Of a DNA stretch of 58,767 nucleotides, positions 8,393-17,656 are shown piece after piece. The stretch is from Neobacillus dielmonensis (GTDB lineage Bacteria > Bacillota > Bacilli > Bacillales > Cytobacillaceae): the NCBI RefSeq assembly GCF_000612665.1, contig NZ_HG942027.1:1-58767 (forward strand), written 5' to 3'. The translations under genes and the position numbers were made by a program. How positions within the stretch are numbered: the first letter of the stretch is position 1; every line of letters starts with the position of its first letter. The notes under the pieces are model-generated. The model saw only the letters and a program-made list of their open reading frames with translations. It had not been told where the DNA came from and ran no database searches.

Positions 8393-9334
8393 TTAAACCA
8401 TTTTTATTAAAAATACCCCACAGAGCATCAAAATAAGGCCTACTACTTGGATTGGCGTTATTGAATTCTTCACAGACCTTAATAATCCAAACTGTTCTAC
8501 CAAAAGGCTGCCGGCGATTTGGCCAAATAGGGCAAGGACTACTGTCTGTCCGGTGCCGATTTGACCGACAAGATAGACGTTAATCAGCACGTAGAGTCCG
8601 CCAATTAGCCCGCCAAGCCACACCCACCAAGGAGCGGATTGTTTGATGGGCTCCTTGATGCGTGTGTAACTTCGCTCTTTTATGCCCACAACGATAATTA
8701 ATGTCGCAGAACCAACAAAAAATGAGACGAAGGCAGCATGAGTTGGAGAATGGAGTACAGCACCTAACCGTCCATTGATAGCAGATTGGATGGACATTAA
8801 CATTCCGGCCCCGATGCCAAGAAAACGCCATGGCCATGGGTTTCCCTGGCTTTGCCCTGCTGCTGCGTTCATCCGGCGTTTAGAAATGATTTCTGGTACA
8901 ACTACAGCTAAACCTACGCCAATTAAGACTAAGACCACACCAATAGCTCTGGTCAGCCGGAAAGTGTGTACTATGGAGTGAAACCAGCCGAAGTTATCAA
9001 TTAACATCCCCATTAAAATCATTCCTAAAATAGGCATAACCGTCGTTTGGACGCTTCCTAGCTTAGGAAAAAGGAGGATATTGGTGGTTAGTCCAATCAC
9101 GCCACAAACACCACCAAACCATAACCAAATAGGCTGGCTAGAGAACAGGTTCAAAGGAAGTCCTAACGGCGAACCACTAAAGAGTGTAGTAATAGCCAAA
9201 AAGAGGGTTCCCACTAAGAAGGAAACCATGGAAGCTAAAAAGGGGGAAATAACAAATTTTCTCAATTGCGAATTGATGGCTGTTTGGATCGCCAAGCTAA
9301 ACCCAATCCCGATGCCTAACAGAGCTGCAAACAT
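8393..9334 (-). CDS. YdcZ-family (DMT-type) membrane transporter, two domains
   Basis: The 313-residue protein is strongly hydrophobic, with about ten predicted membrane helices. It consists of two tandem copies of the YdcZ/DUF606 domain (PF04657): about residues 1-145 (with SFLVGTLFLA) and 165-310 (with SFFVGSATLI, a repeat of the same pattern). Family members are uncharacterised inner-membrane proteins of the drug/metabolite transporter group; the substrate is unknown. AAGGAGAAGG lies directly before the ATG. It is transcribed towards the pectin methylesterase. Its place in the pectin island permits, but does not show, a role in moving a pathway metabolite. Confidence 0.85.
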   Translation of the reverse strand: MFAALLGIGIGFSLAIQTAINSQLRKFVISPFLASMVSFLVGTLFLAITTLFSGSPLGLPLNLFSSQPIWLWFGGVCGVIGLTTNILLFPKLGSVQTTVMPILGMILMGMLIDNFGWFHSIVHTFRLTRAIGVVLVLIGVGLAVVVPEIISKRRMNAAAGQSQGNPWPWRFLGIGAGMLMSIQSAINGRLGAVLHSPTHAAFVSFFVGSATLIIVVGIKERSYTRIKEPIKQSAPWWVWLGGLIGGLYVLINVYLVGQIGTGQTVVLALFGQIAGSLLVEQFGLLRSVKNSITPIQVVGLILMLCGVFLIKMV

Positions 9335-9471
9335 GATCCTTCTCCTTTATCGATAAACAGCTTTATCTTCAGTTTTGTCATACGTATCTCATTATGACAC
9401 AAATTTTATTATTAAATAAATAGAATAGCTTACCAAAGGGGTTCTGTTTCGATAGTAAAAAAGCCATCCCC

Positions 9472-9492
9472 AAAAAAAGGGGTTAGACCCCT
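9472..9492 (-). terminator. Terminator after the minus-strand esterase
   Basis: Read on the minus strand, AGGGGT-CTA-ACCCCT is followed by seven Ts. It separates the esterase gene from the YdcZ gene downstream. Confidence 0.75.
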
Positions 9493-9521
9493 AATAGGGA
9501 CAGCCTTTTCACCAAGTGCTT

Positions 9522-10316
9522 TCAACAAAAACGTTGCTGTGCGAGCCAGCTGGGACATAAGTTAGTCCATTGGCCAACCACAGGATCTTCTGATGCAAGC
9601 CCTAGTCCATGACGTCCATGCGGGAAGATATGCATTTCATAGGGGACATTTACTTTGCTTAGCGCCGCCGCATACGAAAGGCTATTTTCAACAGGAACCG
9701 AGGCATCAGCAGCTGTATGCCACAGGAACGTTTGTGGTGTGTCTGTGGATACATTCTGCTCACAGGACAATAACATCCGCAGTTCCTGACTTGGGTTTTC
9801 ACCGAGCAGATTCACCATTGAGCCCTCATGATAATGCTCCAAAAAAGAAATAACCGGGTAACATAGTACCGCGAGATCAGGACGGGCGCTTTCTAGCTCA
9901 ATTACATCCTCCCTGTCTGTTGTCCGTAGCTGAGACAAGGTAGATACTGATGCGGCTAAATGGCCGCCGGCCGAAAAACCAAGGATGCCAATTTTTTCTT
10001 TATCGAGATTCCATTCCTTTGCGTGAAACCGGACAAACCGAATCGCCCGCTGCGCATCTGCTAATGGCACGGGATGCTGATAGGGAGCTGTCCGATAATG
10101 CAACACAAACGCCGAAATCCCAAGCGAATTTAACCAGCAGGCAATCGGGTCCCCTTCATGGTTAGCCCGGTGATGGTATCCGCCCCCGGGGCAGACAATC
10201 ACGGCCGCCTTGCTAGCACTACCCTCGGCAAAGAAAGGTACAAGTGTGGGGGAATTTTCCTGGTCTCCCGGATGGAGACAGGGGACCTGTTCTCCCCAGA
10301 TAGAGTAAGTCATCAT
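9522..10316 (-). CDS. Alpha/beta hydrolase, acetyl esterase-like
   Basis: A 264-residue alpha/beta hydrolase. Seen: an oxyanion-type PGGGYHHRANHEG near residues 43-55, the nucleophile elbow GFSAGG (GxSxG) near 120, an acid-region segment TFLWHTAADASVPVEN and a C-terminal catalytic His in FPHGRHGLG. This pattern matches BD-FAE/acetyl xylan esterase-like proteins (PF20434 type). No signal peptide. Either of two adjacent ATGs (10316 or 10313) could be used behind AAGGGG. Next to pectin genes it may deacetylate pectic oligosaccharides in the cytoplasm (inference). It is divergent from the YesS-like regulator. Confidence 0.85.
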   Translation of the reverse strand: MMTYSIWGEQVPCLHPGDQENSPTLVPFFAEGSASKAAVIVCPGGGYHHRANHEGDPIACWLNSLGISAFVLHYRTAPYQHPVPLADAQRAIRFVRFHAKEWNLDKEKIGILGFSAGGHLAASVSTLSQLRTTDREDVIELESARPDLAVLCYPVISFLEHYHEGSMVNLLGENPSQELRMLLSCEQNVSTDTPQTFLWHTAADASVPVENSLSYAAALSKVNVPYEMHIFPHGRHGLGLASEDPVVGQWTNLCPSWLAQQRFC

Positions 10317-10428
10317 AACAACCCCTTTTTAAAAAAGATTATTGGACAACAAAACAACTGAGAAATTATCTCTTACATCACAGCTATTCTATTAAATAAA
10401 TTATATAGCAGCCTATGTGACACAAGGG

Positions 10429-10509
10429 ATAATCATTATATTAAGCTATGTTCATTTCATCAGTTTTTTGTGAAAATATCCGATGGTAAAGGCCTGATGA
10501 AATGATTAT
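10429..10509. promoter_or_regulatory. Inverted pair of ATAATCATT elements before the YesS-like gene
   Basis: ATAATCATTA at 10429-10438 and its inverted form AAATGATTAT at 10500-10509 flank the region between the divergent esterase and regulator. The same ATAATCATT core appears three times in the importer control region (13875, 13915, 13979). The sites are candidates for binding by the AraC-type regulator encoded next door. Confidence 0.4.
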
Positions 10510-10559
10510 ATGTGACAAACGACATTGACATAAAATCCAGAATTCTTTAAGGTGAATAT

Positions 10560-12869
10560 ATGAAAGCGCTTAATGATTATGTTGGGAGAGTCGAAAAAGT
10601 GAAGCATAAGCCAAAGTATTTTTATAGAATTTTTATCCCATTTATACTCGTCGGAACTTTAGGGATGATCCTGTTTAATGGATTTGCCTATTTATTCACA
10701 AAAAATTCCTTTGAGGATAAGATCACAAAGGAAAAACAAGAATCAGTAGTTCAAACCATGAATACTCTTGAGCAAAAGCTTCAAACCTTGGATTATACGT
10801 TTAACTCCTATATACATGATACGGCATATAAATCGTATATACGGCAGCCGTTAACCGTCAGTCAATTTGATCAATATCGATCGATACATGAACAATTAAA
10901 TTATATATCATCTTTTGGACCAAACCAAACTTCCGTTGATTTGGTCAGCCTTGAAGGAAATTGGAGAATCAATGAGAAAGGGCTGAAACAGCTGACCGAA
11001 CAAGATAGGTCAGAAATAGAGGCTGCCTATTTGTCACTTCCGCATGATTCAACCTGGATAAAAGAAGAACAACAAGATAAAACCATCAAATTGATCAAGC
11101 GAACTCCTTTTTATCAATCGAAAAAATACGGTGTCATGATTATCGATATTCCCCTAAAGTCATTTTCAAATCTTATCTATCAATCTAGTGAAAACAGTCC
11201 AATTTATATTTACAGTAAGGATGGGCAGCTGCTTTTTCCAAACAGTATAGAAAAGGATGATAGCATAAATCAAAAGGTAATTAAAAGCTTATTAAACCAA
11301 CATGAACGGACAGGCATAACAGATATAAACCTGAAAGGAACAGATAAGTATAAAGTGGTCTATTCAAAATCAGACTACAATGGCTGGCTGTATGTATCCA
11401 AGATCAGCGATGCTGACCTGGCCCAGAATATGAAAGCCACGATGATTTCTTCTATATTAATGAGCAGTTTTCTGTTACTAATCACTCTAATTATTGCCTA
11501 CGTGAGTTCAGATTATCTTTCAAAACCAATTCGGGAGCTACAGAAATTCATCCCTTTGGTTAAAAAAGAGGGGGTTAAGGATGAGTTTGAGCTGATTGGC
11601 AACTCTATCCGTGAAGTATTGGCGAAAAATCAATCACTCGAAGATATGGTGACCAGTCAACAGGAGCAGTTAAAGACCTTGTTTATGTTCCATTTGTTCC
11701 ATGGGCGGATGGATGGACAAGAAATTCAGGAAGAAATGCAAGGCTTTGATTATACTAAAACATGGGCCTGTCTATATGTTATTGCTATCCAATTTGACAG
11801 TCTAGAAAACAGCCAATATACAAGAAATGACAAAGATTTGTTACTGGTTTCGACCAATCAAATTGTGTCTGAATTAATTGACCCAAGCGAGCGTCTGACA
11901 CCAATCGTTTATGACTCAGAAACACAAGCCACTATTTTTATTTGCCATGATACAGATTATGAACAACATGTGTTAGAGATTAATCAATTTGGAGAAAAAA
12001 TTCAAAGCCGAATTAAAGAGATATTCAATTTATCAATCAGTATAGGGATCAGCAAACCTTTTGAAAACTTAACCGACAGCAGGACCGGCTTGCTTCAAGG
12101 CATCGACTCCTTAAAGTACCGTCTAAAAGTTGGCAAAGGCTCGATTATCTTTTATGAGAGTATTTCGGGCACTTATAATAACAAGCAAATTAATACGTAT
12201 TTTCCTAAAATGCTGGAAAACCAATTGTTCGATACGATTAAATTAGGGGAAAGTGAAAAGGCTAAAGAAATATTACATCTGCTGCTAGCCGACATGTACA
12301 AGCATAGCCCAACGCCGCAAGAGCTTGAACTAAACATGATGAGATTTGTTAACGATTTAATGGGTTTAATGCAAGTAATGGGAATGGATACCATTGAAGT
12401 TGATGGCCAGAAAACCATCTATCAGGAGATATCGGAAATGAATACAGCGGAGGAAATCGAGCTGTTTATTAAAAATAAAATCGTTTATCCGTTGACCGAT
12501 ATGATTGTTGAAAGAACCGACTCACAATTTAAAACCATAGCCGATAAGATGCTTTATATTATCCATCATGAATATGATACCGAACTATCATTAGAATCCA
12601 TCGCTTCACGCCTGCATTATAATAAAAATTATTTAAGCAGTATTTTTAAAAAGGAATTTAACCAGTCCTTTAGTAAGTATTTATCACTATATCGTTTCGA
12701 TATGGCGAAAAAATGGCTGAAAGAGACCAACTTGTCAGTGAAAGAAATATCCGAAAAGCTTCAATATAATAACTCTCAGAATTTTATCCGATCGTTTCAA
12801 AAAATTGAAGGAACAACCCCTGGAAAGTACCGTGATCTTCACCGGGATGATTCGCTTTTCTCTAGTTGA
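10560..12869 (+). CDS. Membrane-anchored AraC-family regulator, YesS-like
   Basis: The 769-residue protein has a membrane helix near residues 24-45, a large extracytoplasmic sensor region (about 46-295), a second helix (about 296-318), a HAMP-like linker and cytoplasmic region, and a C-terminal AraC helix-turn-helix domain (about 665-762, with SLESIASRLHYNKNYLSSIF and SVKEISEKLQYNN). Layout and length match B. subtilis YesS, an activator of rhamnogalacturonan genes. It presumably senses pectin fragments outside the cell and activates the importer and enzyme genes that follow. AAGGTG precedes the ATG. It ends at a strong bidirectional terminator facing the minus-strand permease. The exact ligand is unknown. 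Confidence 0.88.
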   Translation: MKALNDYVGRVEKVKHKPKYFYRIFIPFILVGTLGMILFNGFAYLFTKNSFEDKITKEKQESVVQTMNTLEQKLQTLDYTFNSYIHDTAYKSYIRQPLTVSQFDQYRSIHEQLNYISSFGPNQTSVDLVSLEGNWRINEKGLKQLTEQDRSEIEAAYLSLPHDSTWIKEEQQDKTIKLIKRTPFYQSKKYGVMIIDIPLKSFSNLIYQSSENSPIYIYSKDGQLLFPNSIEKDDSINQKVIKSLLNQHERTGITDINLKGTDKYKVVYSKSDYNGWLYVSKISDADLAQNMKATMISSILMSSFLLLITLIIAYVSSDYLSKPIRELQKFIPLVKKEGVKDEFELIGNSIREVLAKNQSLEDMVTSQQEQLKTLFMFHLFHGRMDGQEIQEEMQGFDYTKTWACLYVIAIQFDSLENSQYTRNDKDLLLVSTNQIVSELIDPSERLTPIVYDSETQATIFICHDTDYEQHVLEINQFGEKIQSRIKEIFNLSISIGISKPFENLTDSRTGLLQGIDSLKYRLKVGKGSIIFYESISGTYNNKQINTYFPKMLENQLFDTIKLGESEKAKEILHLLLADMYKHSPTPQELELNMMRFVNDLMGLMQVMGMDTIEVDGQKTIYQEISEMNTAEEIELFIKNKIVYPLTDMIVERTDSQFKTIADKMLYIIHHEYDTELSLESIASRLHYNKNYLSSIFKKEFNQSFSKYLSLYRFDMAKKWLKETNLSVKEISEKLQYNNSQNFIRSFQKIEGTTPGKYRDLHRDDSLFSS

Positions 12870-12885
12870 TAAAGATAGGGAGTCC

Positions 12886-12922
12886 AATCAAAAACAGCAG
12901 CCATTGGCTGCTGTTTTTGATT
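12886..12922. terminator. Bidirectional terminator
   Basis: A long perfect palindrome has arms centred on AAAAACAGCAGCCA with the symmetrical TTGGCTGCTGTTTTT. A and T runs on both flanks serve the regulator on the plus strand and the permease on the minus strand. Confidence 0.9.
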
Positions 12923-12934
12923 GCTTAACAGGCA

Positions 12935-13804
12935 TTATGCCTTTACAGAACCGACCATGGCACCCTTTACAAAGTACTTTTGCAAGAATGGATAAACGAT
13001 TAGCATTGGAATGGTTGCCACGGTAATGACGGCCATTTTAACGGTTTGTGCTGGCGGTATGACGTCCACAGCTGCGGAGTCAGCCTGCATGCCGCTTGAA
13101 ACAATAACGATCTGGCGCAGTAATACCTGGATTGGCCATTTCGTTGAATCTGTCAGGTAAAGAATGGCGTTTGTATATTGGTTCCAATAAGCAACTGCAT
13201 AGAACAACGAAATGGTTGCAATCGAAGGAAGTGATAATGGCAGCATAATTTTAAAGAAGATCTTCAAGTCGTTACAACCATCCACTTTCGCAGATTCTTC
13301 CAAACTATCAGGAATTCCAGAAAAGAAGTTTCTCATAATAATCAGGTTAAAGGCATTAACCGCGACCGGGAGAATTAAGGACCAGTAGGAGTTGATCAAA
13401 CCTAAACTCTTAACAACTAAGTAAGTAGGAATCATACCGCCGCTAAATAACATGGTAAATACGATTAAGAAGTTAATCATGCCTCTTCCATATAAGTATT
13501 TACGGGATAGAGCATAGGCCAAAAAGGCTGTTAAAACCATACTAACGAACGTTCCAACTACCGTGACCACGATGGAGACACCCATACTTTTAAAAATCGT
13601 CGGGGTCGACAAGATATATTTATAGGCCCCCAGGGAAAAAGTAGTCGGGAACAAGATAAAGTCCTTTTGGATCACCTCTTCAGTTGTTGCAAATGAGCTT
13701 GCAATTACATTTAAAAAGGGAACCAGACAGGCCAACGCAATGAGCAATAAAATCGCATGGTTAACATAATCAAACATACGATTTCCAAATGATTTGTCTT
13801 GCAT
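12935..13804 (-). CDS. Carbohydrate ABC transporter permease (LplC/YtcP-like)
   Basis: A 289-residue permease with six predicted membrane helices. The MalG-type EAA loop, EESAKVDGCNDLKIFFKIML, lies near residues 185-204 and would dock the ATPase. A good GGAGGG precedes the ATG. It is the second permease of the sugar importer but is transcribed away from its partners (permease, YesL protein and binding protein on the plus strand), sharing a 330-bp control region with them. Likely cargo is oligogalacturonides or related pectin fragments, from the neighbouring enzymes. Confidence 0.9.
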   Translation of the reverse strand: MQDKSFGNRMFDYVNHAILLLIALACLVPFLNVIASSFATTEEVIQKDFILFPTTFSLGAYKYILSTPTIFKSMGVSIVVTVVGTFVSMVLTAFLAYALSRKYLYGRGMINFLIVFTMLFSGGMIPTYLVVKSLGLINSYWSLILPVAVNAFNLIIMRNFFSGIPDSLEESAKVDGCNDLKIFFKIMLPLSLPSIATISLFYAVAYWNQYTNAILYLTDSTKWPIQVLLRQIVIVSSGMQADSAAVDVIPPAQTVKMAVITVATIPMLIVYPFLQKYFVKGAMVGSVKA

Positions 13805-14137
13805 TTGTAAATCCCTCCGTATAAAGTTAATGATTTCTTGATTTCACTATAGCAACGAAAAAAACAGTACGTCTATAATCATTTTTTCACGATCTAATAA
13901 TTGGAACTTCCTTGATAATCATTTTGTAAGCGGAAACATTTTTACCTTGCCAATGAAAATACTCATTTATGAAAAAAGATAATCATTTTTATCGATAAAG
14001 GAGAGAAAGCGCATTCAAATGGCGGTTATCTAGACAATCTAACCGGATGATTGTAGACGTTATGCCTCTTTTTTTATACCTTTGAAGAGTAATCAAAATG
14101 AAAGCAACGTGAAAATTAAATGAAGGAGGAATTCTTG
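13805..14137. promoter_or_regulatory. Divergent control region of the pectin-oligosaccharide importer
   Basis: About 330 bp without a gene. Three copies of ATAATCATTTT lie at 13875, 13915 and 13979, all in one orientation. A cre-like site, TGTAAGCGGAAACA (13925-13938), fits the CcpA consensus except for one base. These would support joint control by the YesS-like activator and by CcpA. The imperfect palindrome GGTTATCTAGACAATCTAACC falls at about 14023-14043. The ATAATCATT elements also resemble half of a Fur box, which is considered less likely here. Confidence 0.5.
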
Positions 14138-15124
14138 GTGAGAGAGTCCACAGCTTTAGCAGATGATCAGCAAAGTGTGCTGCCGGATCTTGAGAAGAAC
14201 GCTATGAAAAAAAGAGCCAGGGCTAGAACACTTGCTGGCATTGTGAGAAATAAATGGCTGTATATCATGAGCCTTCCCGGTATCTTGTACTTTATCATCT
14301 TTAAGTACCTTCCTATGGGAGGCATTATTATCGCCTTTCAAGACTATCAGCCGTTCTTGGGAATTGCCAATAGTCCTTGGGTAGGGTTAAAGCACTTTGT
14401 GCGGTTATTTACGGAACCTACATTCTTTATGCTGCTCGGGAATACGCTTTTGCTATTTGCACTAAACTTATTCATATTCTTTCCAATCCCGATTATCTTG
14501 GCACTGATGTTAAATGAAGTGAAAAACAAATATTTTAAGAGTGGGATTCAAACAATTATCTATATTCCGCACTTTATGAGCTGGGTAATTATCGTTTCCA
14601 TTTGTTATGTGTTTTTAGCTCAGGATGGCGGTGCCGTCAATGCATTGATTGCCAGTATGGGAGGAGAAAAAGTTCCTTTCTTGACTGATGGAACCTGGTC
14701 CCGGATTGTGTACATCCTTCAAGTAATATGGAAGGAAATGGGCTGGTCTACCATCATTTATTTGGCAGCAGTAACGGCAGTAGATCCAGGATTATACGAA
14801 GCAGCAAAAATGGATGGGGCAAGCCGATTAAGACAAATCTGGCATGTGACCTTACCGGCCATCCGCCCGGTTATTATTACCATGTTAATACTGAAGATTG
14901 GTCACACATTGGATTTAGGCTTCGAACATGTTTACCTTTTAGTGAACTCTATCAACCGAAATTTCATGGAAATTTTTGATACTTATGTTTATACGGCTGG
15001 TATGAAAAATGGACAATTAAGCTTCAGTACAGCAGTTGGATTATTTAAGGGTGTTGTTGGTTTGATTCTCGTTATGGGTTCGAACAGACTTGCTAAAAAA
15101 TTTGGTGAAGAGGGATTATATTAA
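14138..15124 (+). CDS. Carbohydrate ABC transporter permease (LplB-like)
   Basis: A 328-residue permease of the LplB/YtcO type: a basic, charged N-terminus, then six predicted helices and the EAA loop EAAKMDGASRLRQIWHVTLP near residues 220-240. The start is taken as the GTG at 14138, seven bases after AAGGAGGA; an ATG at 14120 would put that ribosome binding site inside the gene. It is the first gene of the plus-strand pectin unit and pairs with the divergent permease. No ATPase is encoded nearby; this importer class commonly uses a shared MsmX-type ATPase. Confidence 0.9.
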   Translation: MRESTALADDQQSVLPDLEKNAMKKRARARTLAGIVRNKWLYIMSLPGILYFIIFKYLPMGGIIIAFQDYQPFLGIANSPWVGLKHFVRLFTEPTFFMLLGNTLLLFALNLFIFFPIPIILALMLNEVKNKYFKSGIQTIIYIPHFMSWVIIVSICYVFLAQDGGAVNALIASMGGEKVPFLTDGTWSRIVYILQVIWKEMGWSTIIYLAAVTAVDPGLYEAAKMDGASRLRQIWHVTLPAIRPVIITMLILKIGHTLDLGFEHVYLLVNSINRNFMEIFDTYVYTAGMKNGQLSFSTAVGLFKGVVGLILVMGSNRLAKKFGEEGLY

Positions 15125-15162
15125 TCTACTAAACTTATACATGGGAGGAGGTCCAGAGGGTT

Positions 15163-15816
15163 ATGAGTAGAATCGGAGAACGGTTTAACAATTTTTGCAT
15201 CGTGGTCCTTAAGTTAGTCTACATCCAACTATTATGGCTCTTATTCACATTGCCGGGATTCATCGTATTGGGGGTTGGACCTTCTACTTATGCCATGTTT
15301 ACGGTTATAAGGCAATGGATCAGAGGAAATAAAGACATTCCTATTTTCGAGACATTCTATCAATCTTATCGGACAGGTTTTAAAGAGTCCGCCTTGATTG
15401 GCTTGCTATACTTGACAGCAGGGATCATTCTTTACGTTGATTTGCTCTATATCGAGTCACAGGTGCTAAGAGGTGTGCTGATTGTTGTCGGCATCCTATA
15501 CTTAATCTCTCTCAGTTACATTTTTCCAATATTGGTTCATTATGATTGGAAGGGTGTCAAGTTAAAACTGAAATGCTCCTTGTTATTCGGTATATCGTAT
15601 TTACAGTATACGTTGATGTTGTTTGTGGTTCTTGCCGCTGTGTATTTTGCCCTTTTGATGGTTGTCCCGGTCACTATGGTTTTGTTTGGAGTCAGTATTG
15701 GCAGCTACATCGTCATGTGGCTGACCCACCAGGTATTTAATAGAATTGAAATGCAAGCAGGGGCTATGGAGGCCAAGGATCCTAACCAGCCCCTTGAAGG
15801 AGGTGGTGGGGCTTAA
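15163..15816 (+). CDS. YesL/DUF624 family membrane protein
   Basis: The 217-residue protein has about five hydrophobic segments and the DUF624 features (N-terminal NNFCIVVLKLVYIQLLWLLF, then PGFIVLGVGPSTYAMF). The family, typified by B. subtilis YesL, is regularly encoded beside LplB-type permeases and YesS-like regulators, but its biochemical role is unknown. GGGAGGAGG precedes the ATG. It lies between the permease and the binding protein, so it probably assists the importer or its sensing (inference). Confidence 0.88.
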   Translation: MSRIGERFNNFCIVVLKLVYIQLLWLLFTLPGFIVLGVGPSTYAMFTVIRQWIRGNKDIPIFETFYQSYRTGFKESALIGLLYLTAGIILYVDLLYIESQVLRGVLIVVGILYLISLSYIFPILVHYDWKGVKLKLKCSLLFGISYLQYTLMLFVVLAAVYFALLMVVPVTMVLFGVSIGSYIVMWLTHQVFNRIEMQAGAMEAKDPNQPLEGGGGA

Positions 15817-15897
15817 ACGCCTTCTTCAGTCAAACTATTAACCGAGGATTTTTTTAAATTTGCTTTTTTCAACAATACTTTATTAGGAGATGTAAAA

Positions 15898-17433
15898 ATG
15901 GCGAATTACAAGAAATATGGAAAAATGTTAGCAGCCGGCACACTTTTAGCTTCATCACTTGTACTTGGTGCTTGCGGTAAAGAAGACAAAACAGCAACGA
16001 CAAGCAAAAAGGAAAGCTCAGAAAAAGTTGATTTACATGCTAAAGCAGATATCAGTTGGAGTCCAATTTTATATGTTGCAACAGCTCCAACAGACGTAGT
16101 TGAGAAAAAAATTGAGGAAGCAACCAACACTAACCTTACCTTTAACTGGATTCCGGATGCCACCAAGGATGAGCGGATGATCGCTTCCATTGCATCTGGT
16201 GAATTGGATGATATTATTTCTATACCACAGACACTAATGACAAACTCTTCAATCCGACAAGCATTAAAATCCGGAGTATTCTGGGATGTTGGCAAATACT
16301 TGGATGATTATCCAAACTTGAAAAAGATCTCCCAAGACCGTCGGGAAGCATCTTCTATCGAAGGTAAATTATACGGCGTTCCATTCCAAAAAGACTTTGC
16401 TCGTGGCGGCGTGTTGATTCGTAAAGACTGGCTTGATAATCTTGGCATGAAGGTTCCAACTAACTTGGATGAATTATACGAAGTTGCTAAAGCGTTTACA
16501 GAAAAGGACCCAGATGGAAACGGCAAAAATGATACCTTCGGATGGAGCGACCGGAACGAGTTAAGGTACGGAAGCTTCAAAACACTTGCTTCTTACTTTG
16601 GAGTTCCGAACGGATGGGCTGTGGATAAAAACGGTAAATTTACTCCTGAGTTTGAAACGAAAGCATACAAGGAAACGATGGAGTATTCCAAAAAGCTATA
16701 TAAAAATGGCTACTTGGATAAAGACTTTGCTGTCACTTCCAAAGATGACCAGCTGCAAAAATTTGCTCAAGGCAAAGCAGGTATTTATGCAGGGTTAATC
16801 AGTATCACACAGCTTAAAAACATGGCTCAAGGAATCAATAACAAAATTGAAATTGTTCCGCAAAACAAAATTGCCGGTCCTGATGGTGAATACCGTATTT
16901 GGTCTGAAGGTAACGGTGTAAACGGATTACTGGCATTCCCTAAATCTGCAGTAAAAACAGAAGCAGAATTAAAACGTGTCCTTCAATTTGTTAATGACCT
17001 GATTAATGAAGATGTCTTTATGCTCATGACTGGCGGTATCAAGGAAACCCACTATACTATCGATGAAAATGGTGCATACAAAATCCTCGATAATCCATTA
17101 TGGCAGAAAGAGGTTCAAGGCTTCTCCGGTTCAAGACCAAGTGAAATCACTTATAAACTAAAAGATGCAGATCCAGATAAACAATTAGTAAATGACATGA
17201 TTTCCGAAAATGACAAATTCTCCCAAATGGATCCTACGGTTCCACTTGAGTCACAAACCCGCACAGAGCGCGGCACCGAGCTAGACAAAATTATCATCGA
17301 CGCCACGATTAAGTACATCATGGGTGAAACTGACGAAAAAGGCTTTGATGCTGCCGTTAAAACTTGGAAAGACTCTGGCGGCGACCAAATGAAGAAGGAA
17401 TACGAAGAAGCCTACAAAAAGGCTAACAAGTAA
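15898..17433 (+). CDS. Sugar-binding lipoprotein of the importer (LplA/YtcQ-like)
   Basis: A 511-residue extracellular solute-binding protein. The lipoprotein signal ends in the lipobox LGAC with C26. The mature part shows the large family-1 binding fold, including DPDGNGKNDTFGW, a segment typical of LplA/YtcQ-type proteins. AGGAGATG precedes the ATG. It would capture pectin-derived oligosaccharides outside the membrane and deliver them to the two permeases; specificity is inferred from the enzyme genes that follow. Confidence 0.92.
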   Translation: MANYKKYGKMLAAGTLLASSLVLGACGKEDKTATTSKKESSEKVDLHAKADISWSPILYVATAPTDVVEKKIEEATNTNLTFNWIPDATKDERMIASIASGELDDIISIPQTLMTNSSIRQALKSGVFWDVGKYLDDYPNLKKISQDRREASSIEGKLYGVPFQKDFARGGVLIRKDWLDNLGMKVPTNLDELYEVAKAFTEKDPDGNGKNDTFGWSDRNELRYGSFKTLASYFGVPNGWAVDKNGKFTPEFETKAYKETMEYSKKLYKNGYLDKDFAVTSKDDQLQKFAQGKAGIYAGLISITQLKNMAQGINNKIEIVPQNKIAGPDGEYRIWSEGNGVNGLLAFPKSAVKTEAELKRVLQFVNDLINEDVFMLMTGGIKETHYTIDENGAYKILDNPLWQKEVQGFSGSRPSEITYKLKDADPDKQLVNDMISENDKFSQMDPTVPLESQTRTERGTELDKIIIDATIKYIMGETDEKGFDAAVKTWKDSGGDQMKKEYEEAYKKANK

Positions 17434-17656
17434 TCATTCCTAGTTTAATAGACGGTCCTTTCTTTTTACACTCTTAAACATAAGATTGAAGAAGGAAGGA
17501 CTTGTTGTTTTTCACGATAACAATGAACATGATGATTCTTAAAAAAGGCAGTGTCATTATGTTTATTTTTATCGATTGTTGGATGAAGGAAAGGGAAAAT
17601 TCTCTGGAATCGTTTACCCCATTTACCTATAATGAACACAACAAGGAGGAATACAC

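Noticed and set aside
13875..13989. Fur boxes in the importer control region
   Set aside because: The ATAATCATT elements match about half of the Fur consensus, but the right half diverges and the genes have no iron link. The clear Fur box is at 50744.
17440..17520. Terminator after the binding-protein gene
   Set aside because: GTCCTTTCTT and AAGGAAGGAC can pair only imperfectly over a long loop without a T-run; too weak to list.
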